This document shows, piece by piece, positions 57,001 to 64,000 of a DNA stretch of 64,000 nucleotides. The translations under genes were made by a program, and so were the position numbers. Below the pieces are notes generated by a model. That model did no database searches. It was given only the letters and a program-made list of their open reading frames with translations, and was not told the DNA's origin. Position 1 is the stretch's first letter; each line of letters starts with the position of its first letter. The stretch is from Nematopogon swammerdamellus. Taxonomy: Eukaryota > Arthropoda > Insecta > Lepidoptera > Adelidae. The stretch covers positions 16,135,566-16,199,565 of the forward strand of contig OX336340.1 of assembly GCA_946902875.1 (NCBI GenBank). Reading direction: 5' to 3'.

Positions 57001-57779
57001 CCATACTCGAAGCATTGAAGTACATTCAAGATCAACAGCACCAGAAGTTATGGATCATTGTCAGTGACAGCATGAGCGTTCTAAAAGCCATAGAAAACAC
57101 GAAACTTGATGCTAAAACCCTATACTCCATATACACCATCAGAGAGATAGTTCTCGAACTGAACTCCAAAGGTTTTTCTATTCAATTTATTTGGACACCA
57201 TCTCACATCGGCGTACAAGGAAACGAAAATGCAGATTTTCTGGCCAAAAGTATTTTGACAAGTGACAGTCAGCTGATTTCAAGTGCTGCCATACCTCACT
57301 CCGACATGTTTGCTGTATTCAAGAAACGACTACTACAAGAATGGTCTGACCAGTGGACACAATCCCTCCAACTGAAGGGAAAATGGTTTCATGAAATTCA
57401 AGAAGACATAGAGAGTTCATCATGGTTTGACAAGGGAAAATTTACGAAAAAATCCCACTCCTACAATAGCAGGAAATTTTATAGCAATATATCGCGCTTA
57501 CGATTTGGCCATTGCCGTTTTAAAGCGCACCTACATCGTAAGCACATCATACCATCTCCGATATGCACAGAATGCGAAGAAAATATGGACCAGACCTTAG
57601 ATCATTTGTTTTTTGAATGTTCGGCCTTCAATATTCAACGTCTATCGTTCATAGATAAATTGCTCGACATTTTTAAAAAACCAGAACATATCCCGCGCAC
57701 CACTCAAGACTTATTAAAAAATCAAGAGACCTACATATGTATATACGAATTTATAAGTAATACCATTGAAGATATATGA
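54036..57779 (+). CDS. Retrotransposon ORF2: endonuclease, reverse transcriptase, RNase H, 1247 aa
   Basis: The enzyme nicks target DNA and copies the element RNA at the nick. The N-terminal APE-like endonuclease has N10, E37 (ICETWL), D136 and N138 (AGDFNAYH) and H212 (SYHLPI). The reverse transcriptase spans about 480-750, with RPIALTS, GFRRGKSS and the catalytic FADD box at 669-672. The RNase H domain has D952 (YTDGSKD), E986 (YTAEALA), D1011 (SDSMS), H1057 (TPSHIG) and D1067 (NADFLA), so its acidic set is complete. A C-terminal Cys/His segment (CTECEEN, DHLFFEC) follows. No stop or frameshift is seen. Codon use is AT-rich and unlike the GC-rich host exons. Confidence 0.95.
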   Translation: MKQLNIMQWNAQSITSNQNTLIQFLYKNNIHIALICETWLQNKHNFKIKRYTIERLDSGNSHNGVAILIHNSIKYEHIQTYSDDSLQNIAVQIQCYDKTISVVSFYSPGNCIPSFDKIKFDRLIKSIPKPIILAGDFNAYHTQWGCDSNNTRGKIIQEIIDDNSLVLLNNGEPTTVGSHIWKPNAIDLTIVSPSLALLSDWQVQDDSLGSYHLPILTKILIHHDNTNIHSIGPQKKRNFKNINWEFYTKHVDDSLNNLMILNEEPDVINLYNSFIEILDTGATICSSNTNSHRPRTHYNISKKEYIPVPWWNHHCQEAVQKCKDAYIKFKQSYSLEDFLNFKKLQAQKKITLKTQRQIEWQTYCQSINRNTPMSRIWNMMRKFNKSYNYSNFQNDTWIMDFLKKYTPDTVENKPRLTFSTVLETPNNEYLVDQFTLQELKSAIRSRRDTACGLDLISYKMIKNLSTQSLSTFLHILNLLWKQSEIPQEWKTDCLVPILKRNKKAGDPNSYRPIALTSCVGKIVEQLIKQRLEFYIEKNNILPSNQFGFRRGKSSRESFSHLHLDVFKALREHKNVVCVFFDIVGAFNNVDHCSLCTVLSNLGVPNTLVNWIFKFLNGRQVYTKLNNQIYGPRNSFKGVCQGSILSPLLFCLLIQKLNLTLGSSVTNLQFADDLVIYLSGNNLNSIVEIINKVLEKLLHYFNSLGLEISTEKSKVMIFGKKLKPTTQVKYDGRNLPIVDSAYFLGILFTPTLSWNMYVNVISDRANKASNILKSLATTSWGADPKILKCLYKSLVRSHFDYGFLCFAHSKKLIQDLEKIQNRNLRLITGAMKTTPINSLQVECSISPLELRFQYLRNKFILTLSSISKNLLLIKIKNIVVHQSMPFICQNYQHIMDYSQNNMILISEKLPCYKGSYASKFLEIPIHVDHSLKTKEDVYYKLEEFTNYSQIYTDGSKDQGVSLAIYDKATKRGSGIKINSNASIYTAEALAILEALKYIQDQQHQKLWIIVSDSMSVLKAIENTKLDAKTLYSIYTIREIVLELNSKGFSIQFIWTPSHIGVQGNENADFLAKSILTSDSQLISSAAIPHSDMFAVFKKRLLQEWSDQWTQSLQLKGKWFHEIQEDIESSSWFDKGKFTKKSHSYNSRKFYSNISRLRFGHCRFKAHLHRKHIIPSPICTECEENMDQTLDHLFFECSAFNIQRLSFIDKLLDIFKKPEHIPRTTQDLLKNQETYICIYEFISNTIEDI

Positions 57780-57937
57780 TTTACGAACTGGAAATTACTG
57801 ACTTGGAAAATTTAAATTACTGGATTCTATAACCTAGTTTACTGAAGAAACAAATGAACAACACAAGAATTGGCTGTACGGTCAAACGACCCTTGCCTTT
57901 CCCTCAGGATAAAAAAGCAAAAAAAAAAAAAAAAAAA

Positions 57938-59236
57938 TCAAGCTATCTGTGTGTGTGTGTGTGTTTTTTTTTTGTTCGTTTTTCGTCTTCCCGCCTACCG
58001 CCGTTGCTGTGTGTAGTTTTTGGTTGTGCGTGGTTTTCAGTGTTGCCAACTTAGTGCTAGCGCCACTAGATCTGGTGGTTTGGAATCCCGTCTGGTGGCC
58101 AAATTTGCGATCTAGGGTCTAGTGCTGAGTATGGTGGTTTGAGCAGATTTATTTAGTGGTTGTGCAAAACATTTAGTGTTTAAATCGATGAAGTGTTGCA
58201 ACACGTACCTATACTTTCCCCAAGGAACTGTTAAACAAAATTGGAACCAAATGTGTTAATGCTGCACCCATTCCATGCGAAGAAGCTGAAACGCTTTCTT
58301 CTTCAGAAGAAGACTAATCTCAATTGTTATTTTAGTAGTATTATTTTGTATGCAACCATCTGTCCTGTGATTGCAGTGATAATTATTATTATGTATACTA
58401 AATTGATCTGTTTGGAAATGATCGTACCTACTATTTCATTTGATGATCCTGAAAAGGACGTTTGTCTGGTTTTTCATTATTCTGAAGACCAGACACAGCC
58501 TCAAAAACCGGAATGTTTGTTACCTCAGAACTTTCCACTGCACTGGGTGAAGCGATTTGAAATTTTTTCTTTATTCTTTTTTTGAAAGCCTCCCTTGTGG
58601 CCCATTTCAATTTGGTCAAGATCGGATTGGAAAGCGAGGCGGAATCGCGAGGCCGAAGGCCGAGCGATTACGCCGAGTGCATTAATACCAATAAAATAAA
58701 AAAAAAACTGTGAAATAAAAAACTATTTCAAAAAATATAAAAACCGCCTTGAACAATGTATGAAATAAAAAAAAATCGAACCCTAGAGTCGAAGGCGGTG
58801 CTAAAGCAAGCAAAAATAACCGACCGCCTTCAACTCTAGGGTTCGATTTTTATTATAATGTTTTATTTTTGAGTATTTCTGAAAATCTGGGGAAATTCTG
58901 GTGGTTTCGATTGGCGCATCTGGTGGGCGAGCTAGAAAAGAGTTGGCAACACTGGTGGTTTTGTTGTTGCTTGCTGCTGGATTGCGGCGATTGTGTAGTG
59001 CTCGTGCGTGGCTAGCTTGTATTCTTTCTTGATTGACGGTGTCATTTAGATGTTCGCATCGTTGGTTCACTTTTCCATCGCATCGTTGTTTTATCTTCGG
59101 GTGGGCGCTTGCTCGAAGTAATGAATTTAGCTGCGTCACACATACATAAATGCTCGTCGGTTCCAGTTTTGTATTGGTCCTATCAATAAACTTGGCATTG
59201 ACTGAGTGAGACTAGCGTTATCGCACGAGGAACGTG
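57938..59236. other. Region between retrotransposon and FLASH-like gene
   Basis: It starts with a GT microsatellite (57946-57963). TGTTGCCAAC at about 58041 and GTTGGCAACA at about 58941 are inverted and may be the ends of an old element. The last 200 bp before 59237 are the probable promoter and 5' UTR of the next gene, without a clear TATA box. Confidence 0.4.
58767..58853. repeat. Perfect-looking hairpin, about 28-bp stem
   Basis: AAAAATCGAACCCTAGAGTC and GAAGGCGGT are mirrored by ACCGCCTTC and AACTCTAGGGTTCGATTTTT around a 23-nt loop. It may be a tiny inverted-repeat element. Confidence 0.7.
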
Positions 59237-59293
59237 ATGGAAGATATCTACGACGAGCTCGACAATTTCGAGCGCGTAAGAGAATATGACGAG
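59237..59293 (+). CDS. FLASH-like exon 1
   Basis: The ATG is in the context AACGTGATGG. 19 codons (or 13 with the alternative donor at 59276), acidic, phase 0. Confidence 0.6.
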
Positions 59294-62200
59294 GTACTAG
59301 TCTGTGCTTATTAGGTCGTCTAACTGCAGCTGTGAACCACAACAATTTGGTATTGAGAGGCTTGACTCTAAAAAATACAATGTGTTGTCAAACTTTGGAA
59401 GATCATAATCAAAAAAACTCAGGTGCAGGCATAAATTTTTTTTGGGTCCTGAAAATAAGGACTTAATATAATCTAAAAAAGGTGGTGTCATTAATTTACA
59501 TTTTGAGATGTGACTTTCCAAAGATCACGACATGATCATGATCGTGACATGATCATGATCGTTGTGATCTTGTAACCAGATCATGGCATTCACTTTACGA
59601 AGTTCCTTTTAGTCCATTAAATTCTCACTTTGAATGCAATAATCAATAGAAAGATAATTTCGTGGACTTTTCAGACATGTAAACAGTTTTATAGGTGAAC
59701 ATAGTAGGTAAAAACTGTACTGTTGTGTAGTAAAAACTCTTGAAATTACCAAAATAAAACAACATGCGATTTTGCACGCGTGGCATTGTATTTTCTGATC
59801 AGATTTAGAAATTGAGTAGTGCAACAATGTTTTCGCATAGTGTTGGAAGAGAAATGGAGTAGGTAACTTGCACAACTATTTGTCGAGCAGGATTCTCGAT
59901 CACACCGTCTTTTTTTAAATTTTGTGTGATTTTAGTGGACTTATAGTACAAATTACAATTAAACAAAGAAAAGATAAACTAAAAAAAATACTAAGACGTG
60001 TCGATTGCATGCGACGATAGTCATCAGAAGACAGTGAGACTCAAACCACCGAACGCCCGCCCCTCCTACTTCGTTATACTCCCACTGACGTTATATTCTA
60101 CCCAATTCCAAAAGGTCAAAGCAATCTGATTGAATAAACAATATGGGTGCCACTTGGCACTTTTTATGGCATAAAAGTGTTTCTCCATAAGGGTCTCTCC
60201 GCACCGCCTCAGTTGGAACAATATAACAATGTCCTTGCTCTAAAGCTATATTTCTAACAATACCATTTATTCTTTCAGTTGAAGGAAGAGAATGTTAGTC
60301 TCCACAAATGTATCGTTGAGCTGGAGCAAAAAATTACTCAACTCACGGAAGTAAGCATTGTTTTTTATATTGTTAGGATAAGGCATAGAACTTCATTTAC
60401 AGTGATAAATGATAATGTGATATTTTGCGCCTATCTGATAAGTCTGCATGGCGTGGCGAGCTACCCCCTTTCAAAAATTCAGATATCTGCCCTAGGCACA
60501 GATTAAATAATACTTACTTCATAACGGATACTTCATTGGCTAAGGCCAAATACCAAGGCTATAATTGCCTACGTCTTGCGATGAGTTACCTTGGCATTAA
60601 CAAGCTAAAATGCGCCTTAGGTCTGCAGGATGACAGTTTTTCTTACTTTGTACGTCGATTGTGATAAAACGGAACCCATGCCAGGGCGGTACATCATTGT
60701 GAGAAAGTAAATTAGGTACTAATCTCCATAATATGCATTTTGACTACTGAATTTGTGTTTATATATGAAGTCCGTAGAAAGTTGTGTTTATATATTTAGT
60801 TCTCATACTGCAATAATTGTATTTGTGTGCATCGGACTTTATTAGATCTACAAGGAAGGTGTGGATCTAAGCTTGCGATGGCTTCACCGAACATATCCGG
60901 GCCCATCGGCAGTAGAGGAGGGTATTAATCGAGGCCGGGACTAGCGAGTGGCCACTCTAAATTTCCGGCGCATGCTTCACGTTTCGGCTCGCTTCAAGCC
61001 CTCGTCAGCTAGTCTGCGTTGACTAGGACGCGGGGAAACCACCAGTCCCGCTCTCGACCTCCCTCTCTCTACCTATCCATATTCTGTAGGATGCTTCCAG
61101 TGACGTTTTCGAAGCTCTCTCCATATATGAGCTTAGCGTCGATCTTGGGAGCCCTAGATTCTTGAAGAGACTGTAGAGCGACTTCGCTGGTAGTCCTCTT
61201 GCTCCGACTTCCACAGCGAAGAGATCAGTCTTGAATCCGTTTCTCACAATCCGGTCTACTAAGTTGCAGTACTTGTTAAGTTTGATGTTGTGGTCCTTCG
61301 GTATGTTACTTTCCCATGGAACTGTAAGTTCAACAAGTACTACATGCTTTGTCGCTTTTGAGAATATGAGTATATCCGGTCTTAATGCTGAGGTTACCTC
61401 AAATTAGATAGCGAAACTCCACTGGGTAAATTGTTAGCCTTAACCAAGCCATTTGTACAGGGTTATTTTAATTTTATCAATAAGCCCAGACACGTCAATC
61501 AGAGTTGATGATATAGAACAATTATTTTTTTATAACAAAACAGCTTTACTCACGGTTGTTCCGAGCTATGTTGCTCGACGTTTCGGGCCAAGCGTATGGG
61601 CCATCCTCATAAGCACTCTGCCTGGTGCGACGGTTGGCAGAGAACTGAAGCTGTCGCACCAGGCAGAGTGCTCATGAGGATGGGCCATACGCTTGGCCCG
61701 AAACGTCGAGCAACATAGCTCGAAACAACCTTGAGTAAACCTGTTTTGTTATAAAAAATGTCTAACAACCACTGTAATTTAAAAACTGATATAGAACAAC
61801 TTTGGTTTTATAATTTTTTTACTTTACCTTACCTACCTTTTTTTCTGCTTTGAAGCGGCCTGGTGTTATAAATAATTATTAAAACAAACTGAATAGGAAA
61901 GTGCACTTAGTGGTCTTTCTTAGCAGGATTAAATTTATTAAATTATTTTTAATTTGTAGGATAAATCTTTATCTGCATTCGTTTTAGCGTATCCATCCAC
62001 AGTTCCACTCTTTTTTTTTTTCACCGATACCGTGACGCGATGAGCTTGAGTGCGCAGCGACGTGTGGCAGCCATTCATGCTTCCCCAGGGATACACTGAG
62101 CTTAAGTGCGCAGAGACGTGTGGCAGCCATTCATGCTTCCCCAGGGATACACTGAGCTTAAGTGCGCAGCGACGTGTGGCAGCCATTCATGCTTCCCCAG

Positions 62201-63143
62201 GGATACACTGGGCTTGAGTGTGCAGCGACGTGTGGCAGCCATTCATGCTTCCCCAGGGATACACTGAGCTTGAGTGCGCAGCGACGTGTGGCAGCCATTC
62301 ATGCTCCCCCAGGGATACACTGAGCTTGAGTGCGCAGCGACGTGTGGCAGCCATTCATGCTCCCCCAGGGATACACTGAGCTTGAGTGCGCAGCGACGTG
62401 TAGCAGCCATTCATGCTTCCCCAGGGATACACTGAGCTTGAGTGCGCAGCGACGTGTGGCAGCCATTCATGCTTCCCCAGGGATACACTGAGCTTGAGTG
62501 CGCAGCGACGTGTGGCAGCCATTCATGCTTCCCCAGGGATACACTGAGTTTGAGTGCGCAGCGACGTGTGGCAGCCATTCATGCTTCCCCAGGGATACAC
62601 TGAGCTTGAGTGCGCAGCGACGTGTGGCAGCCATTCATGCTTCCCCAGGGATACACTGATCTGTAGATACTTTGTTGTAGTAGTAGTAGGGGTTGGCTCT
62701 AAGTATGCAAACTAGTCCCTCTTGGTCGGGGGTCTTCGTGCAAATCCCCTCGATCCCCAGCCAGCGCCTATTTCCTCCATGAAGACCACAAGACAATCGT
62801 GGCGGCTTGTTTTTCGTTCATTTGTTGTTCATTTGGCACCACCCAGGAGGCACGTTCACGAGGAGGATGTTCAGGTATCATGGACGCCAACAGGTATCAT
62901 CACCCTCCATAGGTACTTATCGCGGTACCTACCCGCGAGGGTCGGAGCCCTGCCCTAGGCCTGACTCATTTACGAGTAACAAATAAACACGCTGACAACA
63001 TTGAGATAATAGCTTGTGTTACAGGATAACGCTCGACTGAGTGCTAGTCTCAGCAACATCGAGAAAAGTTTCGCCGCATTACTGAAGACTGCGAAAGCCG
63101 AGATTGAGAGAAAGACCGAAATGATCGCCACACTCAATATGGA
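59237..63143 (+). CDS. FLASH/CASP8AP2-like protein, first three coding exons (partial gene)
   Basis: The join is 59237-59293, 60279-60350 and 63025-63143, in frame throughout. It reads MEDIYDELDNFERVREYDE, LKEENVSLHKCIVELEQKIT, DNARLSASLSN, then SFAALLKTAKAEIERKTEMI. The short acidic start followed by a coiled coil ending in LxKTAxxEIxRKxxxI matches the N terminus of vertebrate FLASH (CASP8AP2), which dimerises there and recruits U7 snRNP partners for histone pre-mRNA 3' processing. This is recognition from memory of one motif, and other coiled-coil proteins are possible. The first donor could be GAG|GTACTA (59294) or the stronger CGC|GTAAGA (59276), which would drop six residues without changing frame. 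The gene continues beyond the window. Confidence 0.6.
59294..60278 (+). other. FLASH-like intron 1
   Basis: It contains a small palindromic cluster of ATGATCATGATCGTGACATG type at 59525-59572. Otherwise nothing was recognised. Confidence 0.5.
60279..60350 (+). CDS. FLASH-like exon 2
   Basis: The acceptor is TTATTCTTTCAG and the donor GAA|GTAAGC. 24 codons with leucine heptads (coiled coil), phase 0. Confidence 0.65.
60855..61420 (-). mobile_element. Retroelement 3' fragment with ORF tail and hammerhead-like motif
   Basis: On the minus strand a frame (61247 down to 61023) reads [40 protein letters not shown] and ASYRIWIGR, which resembles the segment after the reverse transcriptase in some non-LTR or Penelope-like elements. 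The upstream part on the same strand (61420-61250) continues the ORF in broken form. The ribozyme-like motif lies just downstream. Confidence 0.7.
60978..61032 (-). ncRNA. Hammerhead ribozyme-like motif, second copy
   Basis: It has the same layout as 15726-15780: CGCGT, cleavage C, stem I CTAGTC / AACGCA / GACTAG, CTGACGA, stem II GGGCTTGAAGCGAGCC, GAA, ACGTG. Stem I loop and stem II loop each differ from the first copy by one base, while all core bases are unchanged. Confidence 0.7.
61530..61760. repeat. Large inverted repeat of hammerhead-family sequence
   Basis: Arms of about 100 bp (TTATAACAAAACAG, GAGCTATGTTGCTCGACGTT, GGGCCAAGCGTATGGGCCAT and their complements) face each other around about 61640. 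TGATATAGAACAA occurs on both sides (61508-61521 and 61788-61800), like a target duplication. Each arm has the stem II and GAAAC part of a hammerhead, but the CTGATGA core is CTCATGA or CTTATGA. Confidence 0.75.
62041..62660. repeat. 11-copy minisatellite, 56-bp unit
   Basis: GGCAGCCATTCATGCTTCCC recurs at 62066 and every 56 bp to 62626 (one unit has TAGCAG). The copies differ at few positions, so expansion was recent. It lies in intron 2 of the FLASH-like gene. Confidence 0.95.
63025..63143 (+). CDS. FLASH-like exon 3
   Basis: The acceptor is TTGTGTTACAG and the donor GGA|GTAAGT. 39 codons plus two bases. It holds the ALLKTAKAEIERKTEMI motif, the strongest link to FLASH. Confidence 0.68.
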
Positions 63144-63316
63144 GTAAGTTGATTCGTGATAGCGTAGAAATTCATAATCAGTCCTTCGCCTATGCGAGGC
63201 AGGTACCAAAAATTGCACCTTGGAACTACAGTTTCATGAAAAAAAAATGATTTAAATTGATACGCAGCGACAGGTAGCGGCTGACATCGGCCGATTGCGA
63301 AGGGTTAGTAGTTATT

Positions 63317-63690
63317 TTTTTTTTTTTATGTAATCCGGTATGGGTGGCTGAGGTGGAGGGGCTAAAGCGCATGCTCCGACCAGTCAATATCACCTCCGAG
63401 AAGGTAGGTGCCATACCGGAGACTTTCCTGGATTGCTGGCTATACTGGACAAGAGGAGAACACAACTGAGGCTGCTATGCGGCCATCTTACATCCAGTAC
63501 GGTGGTACCAACCCAGTCGGCTACAATTTGAGCCTACCACCTAGTAAGGGGCAAGGGAAGGGACCTACAGTTTTACATCGGTTCCGAACGGTGAAGCAGC
63601 AGGTGTAGGTATGCACGTAAATTTTTTCGTCAGAAAAAACTCATTGGTACACGCCGACCGAATTCTAACCGAGGACCTCTCGCTGTTGTC
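63317..63690 (-). mobile_element. tRNA-derived SINE (family A), head damaged
   Basis: On the plus strand it runs from poly-T and AATCCGGTATGGGTGGCTGA to GGTACACGCCGACCGAATTC and GAGGACCTCTCG. The B box is mutated (GGTTAGAATTC on the minus strand) and the A box is missing. Confidence 0.85.
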
Positions 63691-64000
63691 GTGTCTGGTG
63701 GATCGAATTGTGTTGGTTTCGGTGATATTGTGGTGCTTGCACACTATGGCGAGCGACGCTTGATAACCTATTAACTGTAAAATTTGAAGGTCTAGGTAGG
63801 AGCAAATATAAAACATTGAATTTATATCAACACATTTATTTATACACCTGCTATGCAACGAATTAAATTATCGGGAAGTGCCTTACAACGCACCGAATTG
63901 AGGCGCGCTATTGTGAGCATTCAGCGCACTCTCCAATCGTTGTCTCCCTTATACGTACAGGGGTGAAAAATGGTCAGTAAAGTCAGTAAGTGTCCGTTTT
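63691..64000 (+). other. FLASH-like intron or next exon, unresolved
   Basis: No confident exon was seen. A weak acceptor-like ATACGTACAG at 63951-63960 precedes GGGTGAAAAATGGTCA, which would fit the needed phase but has no homology support. Confidence 0.25.

Larger units (their letters stand above)
52796..57937 (+). mobile_element. Apparently intact I-group non-LTR retrotransposon, 5.1 kb
   Basis: A 14-bp target duplication TCAAGCTATCTGTG lies at 52782-52795 and 57938-57951. The element has a short 5' UTR of about 107 bp, ORF1 (52903-54039), ORF2 (54036-57779), a 3' UTR of about 130 bp and an A-rich tail of about 20. Both ORFs are open from start to stop. Three CCHC knuckles in ORF1, plus endonuclease, reverse transcriptase and RNase H in ORF2, point to the I/Nimb-like group rather than Jockey, which usually lacks RNase H. 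Intact frames and an exact duplication suggest a recent insertion. Confidence 0.93.

Overview
The window looks like genomic DNA of an insect, most likely a moth or butterfly (Lepidoptera). The reasons are split genes with short coding exons and GT-AG introns, an arthropod-type Keap1 protein, AT-rich spacers, and dense interspersed repeats of types I associate with Lepidoptera: tRNA- and 5S-related SINEs, LINE tails ending in AATAAAG plus CTAT repeats, and many short inverted-repeat elements. No bacterial or viral gene order is present, and the species cannot be named from sequence alone.

Three cellular genes can be read. (1) 1603-6969, plus strand: the last four coding exons of a MAP-kinase phosphatase of the Mkp3/DUSP6 type, with its 3' UTR reaching about 8.7 kb. 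The N-terminal part lies left of the window. (2) 28416 down to 11886, minus strand: a complete 11-exon Keap1 coding region of 654 residues (BTB, BACK, six Kelch blades), convergent with Mkp3. Any non-coding 5' exons are upstream and unresolved. (3) From 59237, plus strand: the first three coding exons of a coiled-coil gene resembling the N terminus of FLASH/CASP8AP2, leaving the window on the right. Mkp3 restrains ERK, Keap1 restrains the Nrf2/CncC stress response and FLASH acts in histone mRNA processing, so there is no operon-like link. They are simply neighbours.

From 28.4 to 59 kb no cellular coding exon was found. This stretch is a transposon field. It holds an apparently intact 5.1-kb I-group non-LTR retrotransposon (52796-57937) with two overlapping ORFs and a 14-bp target-site duplication, a 16-copy 73-bp satellite-like array, nested MITEs inside SINEs, and a 1.2-kb element with long inverted ends.

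The most unusual structures are these: a 124-bp tandem array born from an Mkp3 exon together with its 5' splice site (nine tandem donor sites); a partial tandem copy of the Keap1 exon carrying the two redox-sensor cysteines; a SINE whose head combines tRNA boxes with a 5S-rRNA-like promoter segment; two hammerhead-ribozyme-like motifs in retroelement fragments; a terminal-inverted-repeat element carrying a tRNA-like sequence; and repeats sitting within a few bases of several Keap1 splice sites. All calls are by eye. No database search or folding program was run.
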